DNA from: Alphaproteobacteria bacterium
Lineage (GTDB): Bacteria > Pseudomonadota > Alphaproteobacteria > UBA828
Direction: 5' to 3'
Length of the DNA stretch: 8,732 nucleotides
NCBI GenBank assembly: GCA_029937205.1
Contig: JAPYQV010000091.1
Location: 1-8,732 of the forward strand
Every line of letters begins with the position of its first letter. Position 1 is the first letter of the stretch. The notes under the pieces are model-generated. The model saw nothing but the letters and a program-made list of their open reading frames with translations. It searched no databases and was not told the DNA's origin. The translations under genes were made by a program, and so were the position numbers. Below, one piece after another: positions 1-5,502 of the stretch.

Positions 1-303
1 GACTTCTGCCAGGGAAATCACGCCGATGGCATAAAACCAGCCATACTGGCCGGCAAAATTGAACAGATTGCGGACGATTTGCGCCATTGGGCGCGTGGTG
101 CGGACGTGACCCCAGCCTTGATAGAAAAGCAACGGCAGGGTCGCAATACCGCCCGCCAATGAGCGCCAGAATAGGGTCTGAAATGTGTTGAGGTCAGAGC
201 TTAGCTCGCGCCCGCAAATCCCCATTAACGCAAAGGAAAGTACGGTTCCACTCATCCAAAGAGCGGCCTGGCCTTTGGCCGGCAGACGATTTAACGCGGG
301 CAC
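1..303 (-). CDS. DMT/EamA-family membrane transporter, N-terminal part (runs off the left edge)
   Basis: The minus strand is open from an in-frame TAG at 309-307 to the window edge, giving 101 residues from a GTG at 303. Three hydrophobic segments are visible: about residues 14-34 (starting ALWMSGTVLSFALMG), 43-64 (TLFWRSLAGGIATLPLLFY) and 79-101 (NLFNFAGQYGWFYAIGVIS). The spacing, the small-residue-rich first helix and the F-x-R after the first loop match the first three helices of the ten-helix drug/metabolite transporter (EamA) fold, so the protein probably sits in the inner membrane and moves a small metabolite; the substrate is unknown. Neither the GTG at 303 nor the ATG at 255 has a convincing Shine-Dalgarno site; GTG is preferred because it leaves the usual short cytoplasmic tail before helix 1. 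Family call good, start uncertain. Confidence 0.72.
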   Translation of the reverse strand, partial: MPALNRLPAKGQAALWMSGTVLSFALMGICGRELSSDLNTFQTLFWRSLAGGIATLPLLFYQGWGHVRTTRPMAQIVRNLFNFAGQYGWFYAIGVISLAEV

Positions 304-374
304 AGGCTAGTGGCCGCGCTTATGTCGTTTGCCGCAATATATCTGTATCTTGGATCGTGCCGGATCATGCATTA

Positions 375-404
375 TTCGGCTCGCACGTGCGGGTGAAAGC
401 CGAA
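375..404. other. Inverted repeat between the zinc-ribbon and DMT genes
   Basis: TTCGGCT (375-381) and AGCCGAA (398-404) are perfect 7-bp inverted arms. The 16-nt loop itself contains the 10-bp palindrome CGCACGTGCG (382-391). It lies after the zinc-ribbon stop and ahead of the transporter start, both on the minus strand. No T-run follows on either strand, so an intrinsic terminator is not supported; it could be an operator or a transcript-end structure. The rest of 304-473 shows no gene that I can support. Confidence 0.3.
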
Positions 405-473
405 AGCGTCAAACTTCTCGAATGACCATTTGGGTCGCAACCAGCGCTGCGCCGCGCGTCTGGATGGCCGTCT

Positions 474-647
474 TTAGGCCGCCGAGATACCGGCGCCGGA
501 ACGCCATTCGGTGGTTTGTTTGCATTTCGGACAAATCCGCTCGCCGGTCCATTCGCTGGTGAATTTCTCACCGCACTTCAAGCAATTACGCTTTTTATTC
601 TGGTACTCGCGGGATGGCTTGGGCTTCCTGTGATAGGACGGGGGCAT
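474..647 (-). CDS. Small zinc-ribbon protein (57 aa), function unknown
   Basis: A 57-residue reading frame starts with ATG at 647 and ends with TAA at 476-474. The N-terminus is basic (MPPSYHRKPKPSREYQNKKR). Two CxxC knuckles follow: C22-L-K-C25 and C39-P-K-C42, separated by 13 residues that include FTSEWTGERI, which is the layout of a zinc ribbon binding one metal with four cysteines. A purine-rich stretch (AAGAGAAGA) lies about four bases before the ATG and is a plausible ribosome binding site. The basic tail plus zinc ribbon suggests nucleic-acid or protein binding in the cytoplasm; that is inference. It stands alone, about 170 bp ahead of the transporter on the same strand and divergent from the LamB/YcsF gene. 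Its shortness makes it easy for gene callers to miss. I do not know a characterised homologue. Confidence 0.8.
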   Translation of the reverse strand: MPPSYHRKPKPSREYQNKKRNCLKCGEKFTSEWTGERICPKCKQTTEWRSGAGISAA

Positions 648-718
648 ATGTCTTCTCTTGTATGTTCTGATGAGGGTGGCTCGCCCGGATCAGACGCTCA
701 AATCCGAGCCGGACTGGT

Positions 719-747
719 TATATACAGACTCTTGAGAAAAATATCAG
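719..747 (-). promoter_or_regulatory. Possible sigma70-type promoter for the zinc-ribbon gene
   Basis: Read on the minus strand, CTGATA (747-742) and TATATA (724-719) are separated by 17 bp. Each matches the sigma70 -35 or -10 consensus at four of six positions. Transcription would start near 712, leaving a leader of roughly 65 nt before the ATG at 647. The segment 719-790 is clearly more A/T-rich than its surroundings, as expected of a divergent promoter region. This is a consensus match only. Confidence 0.3.
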
Positions 748-761
748 CAGATGAATCGAAT
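732..761 (+). promoter_or_regulatory. Possible promoter of the 899-3753 operon
   Basis: TTGAGA (732-737; five of six matches to the -35 box) is followed after 18 bp by TCGAAT (756-761; four of six matches to the -10 box) in the A/T-rich divergent region. It would overlap the opposing promoter candidate of the zinc-ribbon gene, and the transcript would carry the 801-839 hairpin in its leader. The -10 match is poor, so this is only a candidate. Confidence 0.25.
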
Positions 762-800
762 ATTTTGCAAATAAAGTAAAAATAATTCATTGCGAGTGGT

Positions 801-839
801 CCGGAAGCCTGAAATAAGCTGTATTTCCAGGCTTCACGG
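801..839 (+). promoter_or_regulatory. Leader hairpin or operator upstream of the LamB/YcsF gene
   Basis: GAAGCCTG (804-811) pairs perfectly with CAGGCTTC (828-835). The stem continues inward with AAATA (812-816) against TATTT (822-826), leaving C827 bulged and a 5-nt loop AGCTG. It extends outward with CCG (801-803) against CGG (837-839) across unpaired A836. That makes about 16 pairs ending 59 nt before the start codon at 899. No U-run follows on either strand, so it is not a standard terminator. A dyad operator for a local regulator or a mRNA leader structure are both possible. Confidence 0.5.
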
Positions 840-898
840 CACCTTGTGGATAAAATCGCGAAACCTGCCAATTACTCCATTTACAGGGAGAATTCGCC

Positions 899-1693
899 AT
901 GGCGCGGACATTCGACATCAATATTGATTGCGGAGAGAGTTTCGGCAACTGGCAGATGGGGGCGGACGAAGCGTTGATGCCCCATATCACCACGGCAAAT
1001 CTGGCCTGCGGCTTCCATGCCGGCGATCCCATGACCATGGTGAAAACCGTGCGCCTGGCCAAGCAGCATGGTGTTGCCGTCGGTGCCCATCCCGGCCTGG
1101 CGGATTTGCAGGGGTTTGGCCGGCGCACCATGTCGCTGTCGCCGGACGAAGTCTACGCCGATACGCTCTACCAAGTGGGTGCGCTCAGCGCCGTCCTGAA
1201 GGCGCACGATATGGAACTGCACCATGTGAAGCCGCACGGCGCGCTTTATTCCATGCTGAGCGTCAGCGAAGCGCTGGGCGAGGCATTCGTCCGCGCGATG
1301 ATCGAGATTTGCCCGCGACCGATGATTTACTACCCGGCGCCGGTGGAAAACCACGCGGTCACCCGAATCGCCGCCAAAATGGGCATCGACGTGGTGCCCG
1401 AACTCTATTTCGACCTCAGCTATGATGACGACGGCGGCCTTGTGCTGAAGCGCGCCAATGAAGGCGCCGATTTGGCAGACACGAAATCGCGCCTCGCGCG
1501 CTTTCTCGAGCATGGCGAAGTGTTGAGCATCAATGACAAGCCGGTCGCCATGGCGGCGCGCAGCATCTGCCTGCACGGCGACGGTCCCAACGCGGTCGAT
1601 CTGGCGCGCACCATTCGCGACGGTTTGACGGCGGCGAATTTTGTGCTCGAGCCGCTGATGCCGGCGCCGACATTATCCGGCAAGGCCGCCTAA
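899..1693 (+). CDS. pxpA: LamB/YcsF family protein, PxpA-like (5-oxoprolinase subunit A homologue)
   Basis: This 264-residue protein has the full length of the LamB/YcsF family, whose characterised member PxpA works with PxpB and PxpC to hydrolyse 5-oxoproline to glutamate using ATP in the cytoplasm. Visible family motifs are INIDCGESFG (residues 7-16), ANLACGFHAGD (33-43), GAHPG (62-66), GFGRR (72-76), HVKPHGALY (109-117) and CLHGDG (224-229). The start is the ATG at 899, with AGGGAG (885-890) eight bases upstream. One region departs from the usual pattern: where family members normally read A-D-R ahead of Y-x-x-D-G and then L-x-P-R, this protein has F-D-L at 171-173 and L-V-L-K-R at 181-185. 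No pxpB or pxpC lies beside it; instead it heads an operon with an MFS transporter and an SDR. It may therefore act on another lactam or amide. Family is certain, substrate is not. Confidence 0.88.
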   Translation: MARTFDINIDCGESFGNWQMGADEALMPHITTANLACGFHAGDPMTMVKTVRLAKQHGVAVGAHPGLADLQGFGRRTMSLSPDEVYADTLYQVGALSAVLKAHDMELHHVKPHGALYSMLSVSEALGEAFVRAMIEICPRPMIYYPAPVENHAVTRIAAKMGIDVVPELYFDLSYDDDGGLVLKRANEGADLADTKSRLARFLEHGEVLSINDKPVAMAARSICLHGDGPNAVDLARTIRDGLTAANFVLEPLMPAPTLSGKAA

Positions 1694-1705
1694 GATAGCG
1701 CCCGG

Positions 1706-1739
1706 CATTTGAGCGTGGATTCCATTTGAACGTGGATTC
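1706..1739 (+). repeat. Tandem 17-bp duplication at the MFS gene start
   Basis: Positions 1706-1722 and 1723-1739 are adjacent copies of a 17-bp unit (CATTTGAGCGTGGATTC and CATTTGAACGTGGATTC) that differ only at G1713/A1730. The second copy carries both a TTG codon (1726) in frame with the MFS gene and the GTGGAT that serves as its weak ribosome binding site. The duplication lies in the short gap after the LamB/YcsF stop codon. Confidence 0.85.
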
Positions 1740-1740
1740 A

Positions 1741-2949
1741 ATGGCGAACACCGGCGCGATGTCCCGCACATCGCGCCGGCGCAACGTTTTGCTCTTGGCG
1801 CTTTGCCAAGCCTTCTTCATGACCGCGACGTCGGCAATCGTCACATCCGCCGCGTTGATCGGCTATCAACTCTCGCCGGATAAGGCGCTCGCCACCCTGC
1901 CGCTCGCGGTGCAATTTGTCGCTGTCATGGCGGTCACGGTGCCAGCGTCGTTATTGATGAAGCGCATCGGCCGGCGCGACGGGTTTACCGTCGGTCTCTG
2001 TCTTGGTCTCGTCGGCGCCGGATTGGCGATTGTGGCGATCCGCGAATCTGATTTTATTCTCTTCTGCATCGCCTGTTTTCTGGTCGGTACGTTTAACGGT
2101 TTTGGCCAATATTACCGGTTTGCCGCCGCGGATACGGCGGAGAATGCCTTCAAAAGCCGTGCCATCTCTTTGGTCATGGCGGGCGGCGTGATCGCGTCGA
2201 TCGGACCGCTGCTCGCCAATTTTTCCAAGGATCTGCTGCCCGGCGATGTCTTTGCCGGCGTCTATGTGTTGATCGCCATTCTCTATGTCGCCAGCCTGGT
2301 GACGCTGCGTTTCATCAATATTCCCCGCCCCGGCATCGAAGAGCGCCAGAGCGGCGGGCGGCCGCTGCACCGCATCATGCGCCAGCCGCTTTTCCTGGTC
2401 GCGGTCCTCGGCGGTGTTGTCGGCTATATGATGATGTCGCTGCTGATGTCTTCAACGCCGCTCGCCATGCAGCATGAGGGGCATGATTTTTTCGCCACCG
2501 CTCAAGTCATTCAATGGCATGTCTTCGCCATGTTCGCGCCGGCGTTTTTTACCGGCCACCTGATCCGGCGCTTCGGCACGCTCAACATCATGCTTGCCGG
2601 CACCGTGTTGATCGCTATTTGCGTCATCATCAATGTGGCCGGCGTGAATCTGGTTCATTTCTGGATCGGCGGCATGATGCTGGGAATCGGCTGGTGTTTT
2701 CTTTTTGTCGGCGCGACAAATTTGGTCACCGAGACCTACACACCGGCGGAAAAAGCCAAGACCCAAGCGGCCAATGATTTTATCGTCTTTGGCTCGGTCG
2801 CGTGCGCGGCCCTGCTCTCCGGCATATTGCACGAGTTGATCGGCTGGCAGGTGATGAATTACGCCGTGTTGCCGTTCCTCATTATTGTACTGCTCGCCCT
2901 CTTCACCATGCTGCGAATTCGCCGCCGAAGTCCGGGCCTAGCGGAATGA
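1741..2949 (+). CDS. MFS transporter (12 predicted membrane helices)
   Basis: From the ATG at 1741 the protein is 402 residues, very hydrophobic, with about 12 membrane segments in two halves split by a cytoplasmic loop near IPRPGIEERQSGGRPLHR. The first intracellular loop carries MKRIGRRDGF, a match to the family's motif A (G-x-x-x-D-R-x-G-R-R, leading acid absent). The related loop in the second half reads GHLIRRFG. FGQYYRFAAAD in the fourth helix region is a mark of one MFS subgroup common in proteobacteria. It sits in the inner membrane and probably moves a small molecule by proton coupling; the substrate is unknown. It follows the LamB/YcsF gene by 47 bp and precedes the SDR by 45 bp, so it is likely co-transcribed. 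An upstream in-frame TTG at 1726 would add five residues; ATG 1741 is chosen because GGA lies a few bases before it. Confidence 0.88.
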   Translation: MANTGAMSRTSRRRNVLLLALCQAFFMTATSAIVTSAALIGYQLSPDKALATLPLAVQFVAVMAVTVPASLLMKRIGRRDGFTVGLCLGLVGAGLAIVAIRESDFILFCIACFLVGTFNGFGQYYRFAAADTAENAFKSRAISLVMAGGVIASIGPLLANFSKDLLPGDVFAGVYVLIAILYVASLVTLRFINIPRPGIEERQSGGRPLHRIMRQPLFLVAVLGGVVGYMMMSLLMSSTPLAMQHEGHDFFATAQVIQWHVFAMFAPAFFTGHLIRRFGTLNIMLAGTVLIAICVIINVAGVNLVHFWIGGMMLGIGWCFLFVGATNLVTETYTPAEKAKTQAANDFIVFGSVACAALLSGILHELIGWQVMNYAVLPFLIIVLLALFTMLRIRRRSPGLAE

Positions 2950-2994
2950 TTCCAACCTATGCTACTCAAGCCGCCGCACAAGGAGAGAAACGCC

Positions 2995-3753
2995 ATGAGT
3001 TCAAACGATAAAGTCGCCCTGGTCACCGGCGCCGGCAGCGGCATCGGCAAGCATGCCGCACTGGCACTTCTCGGCGAAGGCTATTCGCTGGTTTTGGCCG
3101 GGCGTCGCCTGGAACGCCTGGAAGAGACCATCGCCGAGGCCGGCGAAGACGGCGCGCGGGCACTGGCGGTGGCGACGGATATCGCCGATGCGGCGTCCGT
3201 GGCAGCCTTGTTCGCCGCCACCAAGGCGCGCTTCGGCCGCCTCGATCTGTTGTTCAACAATGCCGGCACCGGCGCGCCCGCCATCGGCCTGGAGGATCTG
3301 AGCATCGAACAATGGCAGACGGTGGTCGATATCAATTTGACCGGCGCTTTTCTCTGCACCCAGGAAGCCATCCGCATGATGAAGAGCCAGAAGCCAATGG
3401 GCGGGCGCATTATCAATAACGGCTCGGTATCGGCCACCGCGCCGCGGCCAAATTCGGCGCCCTACACGGCGACCAAACACGCCATCACCGGCCTCACCAA
3501 AAGCACATCGTTGGACGGGCGCAAATATGACATCGCCTGCGGCCAGATCGATATCGGTAATGCGGCAACGGAAATGACCCAGCGCATTGCCGAGGGCGTG
3601 GCGCAAGCCAATGGCGAGATCGTCAGCGAGCCGGTGATGCATATCGACAATGTTTCGCGCGCCATTCTCTACATGGCCAGCCTGCCGCTCGACGCCAACG
3701 CCCAATTCCTCACCATCATGGCGACGAAAATGCCGTTTGTCGGCCGCGGATAG
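2995..3753 (+). CDS. Short-chain dehydrogenase/reductase (SDR), classical type
   Basis: This 252-residue cytoplasmic oxidoreductase has every classical SDR signature in order: the nucleotide-binding TGAGSGIG (residues 11-18), LAGRR ending the second strand (R37/R38 suggest NADP(H) is possible), TDIAD (61-65) contacting adenine, NNAG (88-91), catalytic N114 in VDINLTG, S144 in NNGSVSA, and Y157-x-x-x-K161 in YTATK. The fold therefore should oxidise a secondary alcohol or reduce a ketone. The C-terminal half reads [12 protein letters not shown], matching a common SDR subgroup. The ATG at 2995 is chosen because AAGGAGAG (2980-2987) lies seven bases upstream; an upstream in-frame ATG at 2959 precedes that site. 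It is the last gene of the 899-3753 operon and ends 6 bp from a convergent gene. The substrate cannot be told from sequence. Confidence 0.93.
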   Translation: MSSNDKVALVTGAGSGIGKHAALALLGEGYSLVLAGRRLERLEETIAEAGEDGARALAVATDIADAASVAALFAATKARFGRLDLLFNNAGTGAPAIGLEDLSIEQWQTVVDINLTGAFLCTQEAIRMMKSQKPMGGRIINNGSVSATAPRPNSAPYTATKHAITGLTKSTSLDGRKYDIACGQIDIGNAATEMTQRIAEGVAQANGEIVSEPVMHIDNVSRAILYMASLPLDANAQFLTIMATKMPFVGRG

Positions 3754-3763
3754 GCGCGCCTAT
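3750..3763. other. 14-bp perfect palindrome holding both convergent stop codons
   Basis: ATAGGCGCGCCTAT reads the same on both strands. The SDR stop TAG is 3751-3753 and the stop TAG of the opposing gene is 3762-3760, placed symmetrically, so the two genes end 6 bp apart with no room for a separate terminator. Seven G/C-rich pairs could form in either transcript, but with no loop. Opposing transcripts presumably overlap here. Confidence 0.8.
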
Positions 3764-4115
3764 TCGTCGGGTCCGCTCGGCGCGGCGGCGTCTTCGCCGT
3801 GCTCCGCACCCGTCGGCTCGAGCTTTTCAATCGCGTCCAACAACAGGCCAATGCGATCCTGTTCGGCGCGCAGACGGGTTCTCAACGTGTTGCATTTGCG
3901 CCCGATCGTCGCGTCGCTGTCTTGCAGTGCTGAAGGCGAAGCAGGGTTTTGGTGATATCGACCAGCGCCGCCTGATGCTTGGCCAGCGCCACCTGCGGGT
4001 CGGGGTCGGTGCCGAGCGCCACAACCGAGCTGTATTCGGTGCGGCTGCCGCGTTGGAACACTTCCACGATATCGTAGTGGGCTTGGCCGCCAATGGTTTT
4101 CCGCCGCACTTGCAT
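3760..4115 (-). pseudogene. Hypothetical protein split by a frameshift near 3930
   Basis: Two minus-strand frames join into one plausible protein of about 118 residues. The first half starts at ATG 4115 (MQVRRKTIGGQAHYDIVEVF, then a charged helical stretch ending DITKTLLRL near 3933) and afterwards turns into an arginine-rich, shadow-like tail stopping at 3882. The second half picks up at about 3933 in the other frame with ALQDSDATIGRKCNTLRTRL, continues as an amphipathic, coiled-coil-like helix (AEQDRIGLLLDAIEKLE) and ends in an acidic tail EPTGAEHGEDAAAPSGPDE at TAG 3760. Codon use is G/C-third-rich in each half only up to the switch, which places the shift at about 3920-3945; one missing base (or two extra) would restore the frame. 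It could be a decayed gene, a sequencing error or, less likely, recoding. No membrane segment or export signal is seen. I do not recognise the family. Confidence 0.6.
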
Positions 4116-4136
4116 AACGCAGCAACCTAGCGCGTT

Positions 4137-4162
4137 GCGCACAATGATCAAGGTGATTGCGC
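4137..4162. promoter_or_regulatory. Imperfect inverted repeat in the divergent gap before the monooxygenase gene
   Basis: GCGCACAAT (4137-4145) and ATTGCGC (4156-4162) are inverted arms, complementary apart from a two-base AC insertion on the left, with TGATCA (4145-4150) inside. This 85-bp gap separates the divergent frameshifted gene and the monooxygenase gene, so it should hold promoters for both; a dyad here could be an operator. I see no clear -35/-10 pair. Confidence 0.25.
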
Positions 4163-4200
4163 TTGGCGGCGTGGCGGAGGAGCGGCTAAGCTGATGCGCC

Positions 4201-5406
4201 ATGAACGATGCAACGACAGCAGCGGCAGGGGAGACGCTCACGCGTGCGAAACTTTTGGCGCGCGCCGAGGCGCTTGTCGAGACGGTTCGCGCGCGTAGCG
4301 CGGAAACGGAGCAGCTGCGCCGCCTTCCTCCTGAGACCATGGCAGAGATGCGGGCGGCGAATATGCACCGTATTTTACAGCCCAAGGCGCATGGCGGTGC
4401 CGGGGCGCATTTTTCCGGCATGGTCGATATCGTCGAGACGATTTCCCAAGGTTGCTGCGCGGCTGGCTGGTGCCTGACGCAATATTGCTCGCATAATTGC
4501 CTGCTCGGTTATTGGCCGGCCGAAGGCCAGGCGGATGTCTGGCGCGACAAGCCGGACGCCATGGTGGCGGGGAGTTTGATTCCCGGTTGCGGCACGGCGC
4601 GAAAGGTCGATGGCGGCTGGCGGCTGAGCGGACAATGGCCGTTTGCGAGCGGTATTTATGGCGCCGACTGGTTCATTGCCGCCGCCTTTACGGAAGGGGA
4701 TGGCGATCAACCGGTTGCGCAGATGCACGCAATCCCCTGCGCTGAGTACGAGATTCTCGATACTTGGCATACGGCGGGGCTGCGCGGCACCGGCAGCGCC
4801 GATGTCGCGATTGAAGATTGCTTCGTGCCGGCGCACCGCGCGCTCGCGATCAACGAAACCAAAGGCGGCGGCAACGCGCCCGGCTGTGCGGTCAACCCGG
4901 AGGCGCTTTACAAGTTGCCGGCATTCTCGATGTTTTCGATCAACCAGGCTGCCGCGGGGCTCGGCCTGGCACAGGCGACCTTCGATCTCTACTTGGACCA
5001 GGCACGCACCCGCATTTCGCGTATGTCGGGCAAGAGCGTCACCGATTACGCCACCGTGCACGTCAAAGTCGGCGAGGCGCGGACGGCGATCCACATGGCC
5101 CGCATGCTGCTCCACAATTGCTGTGACCTCGGCATGGCGGTGGCGGAGAAGGGTGAAGTTGCATCGATGGAACTGAAGACGGAACTGCGCGCCAAAGCGG
5201 CCATGGCGGGTAAGCTCTCGTTCGAGGCGATCGATCTACTGTTCCAAATCTCCGGCGGTGCCGGGCTGTACGACCGCAATCCGGTTTCGCGGGCGATGCG
5301 CGACATAAACTGCATGCGCGGCCACATTACCCAGAATTGGGATGTCAACGCGTCCAACCATGGCCGTGTGCTGCTCGGCCTGCCGTCCACTGATCCGGCG
5401 CTCTAA
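4201..5406 (+). CDS. Acyl-CoA dehydrogenase-fold flavin monooxygenase (HsaA/HpaH group D type)
   Basis: The 401-residue protein has the acyl-CoA dehydrogenase fold: helical N-domain (RLPPETMAEMRAANMHRIL at 41-59, then PKAHGGAG), a middle beta-domain (GGWRLSGQWPFASGIYGADW, residues 138-157; DTWHTAGLRGTGSADV, 187-202) and a C-terminal helical bundle (SGGAGLYDRNPVSRAMRDIN, 351-370). The LSGxWPFASG and GLRGTGS motifs and the absence of an evident catalytic glutamate point to the oxygenase components of two-component flavin monooxygenases (HsaA, HpaH C2, DszC relatives), which use reduced flavin and oxygen to hydroxylate an aromatic or other substrate. Such enzymes need a separate flavin reductase; none is in the window. 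The ribosome binding site is weak: GGAGGAG lies about 18 bases before ATG 4201, but this start gives the normal N-terminus. The cysteine content (C85, C86, C91, C96, C100) is unusually high. An ordinary dehydrogenase role is not excluded. Confidence 0.82.
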   Translation: MNDATTAAAGETLTRAKLLARAEALVETVRARSAETEQLRRLPPETMAEMRAANMHRILQPKAHGGAGAHFSGMVDIVETISQGCCAAGWCLTQYCSHNCLLGYWPAEGQADVWRDKPDAMVAGSLIPGCGTARKVDGGWRLSGQWPFASGIYGADWFIAAAFTEGDGDQPVAQMHAIPCAEYEILDTWHTAGLRGTGSADVAIEDCFVPAHRALAINETKGGGNAPGCAVNPEALYKLPAFSMFSINQAAAGLGLAQATFDLYLDQARTRISRMSGKSVTDYATVHVKVGEARTAIHMARMLLHNCCDLGMAVAEKGEVASMELKTELRAKAAMAGKLSFEAIDLLFQISGGAGLYDRNPVSRAMRDINCMRGHITQNWDVNASNHGRVLLGLPSTDPAL

Positions 5407-5418
5407 TACCAAGGAGCG

Positions 5419-5502
5419 ATGATTGGCGGATCGACCTGCCTTGAGCTATCTTCGCCAACAATAATAAGTCAGGGGCCAAGCGATGAAACACAGCAGCGAT
5501 AG
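5419..5502 (+). CDS. Possible 27-aa leader peptide overlapping the MetE-like start
   Basis: ATG 5419 is preceded by AAGGAG (5411-5416) and opens a 27-codon frame (beginning MIGGSTCLELSSPTIISQ) that stops at TAG 5500-5502, inside and out of frame with the MetE-like gene starting at 5483. The short spacing of two bases weakens it. TTGGCG (5423-5428) and CGCCAA (5453-5458) form inverted arms within it. If translated it could couple or attenuate expression of the next gene; it may equally be chance. Confidence 0.2.
   Translation: MIGGSTCLELSSPTIISQGPSDETQQR

Noticed and set aside
382..391. CGCACGTGCG palindrome as a stand-alone regulatory site
   Set aside because: A single 10-bp palindrome in G/C-rich DNA is expected by chance; it is only mentioned as part of the larger inverted repeat.
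329..779. Plus-strand open frames in the left intergenic region
   Set aside because: They overlap the zinc-ribbon gene on the opposite strand, lack a ribosome binding site and have shadow-like composition.
881..1576. 231-codon open frame on the minus strand
   Set aside because: It is the antisense shadow of the LamB/YcsF gene; the protein is a histidine/arginine-rich mixture with no family motif, while the plus frame has all family motifs.
3001..3705. 234-codon open frame on the minus strand
   Set aside because: Antisense to the SDR, which has the complete catalytic N-S-Y-K set; the minus frame shows no recognisable domain or ribosome binding site.
4144..4194. 16-codon frame (MIKVIALGGVAEERLS) just before the monooxygenase gene
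   Set aside because: No ribosome binding site of its own and too short to judge.
4375..5115. 246-codon open frame on the minus strand
   Set aside because: Antisense to the flavin monooxygenase; composition is typical of a G/C-third-position shadow.
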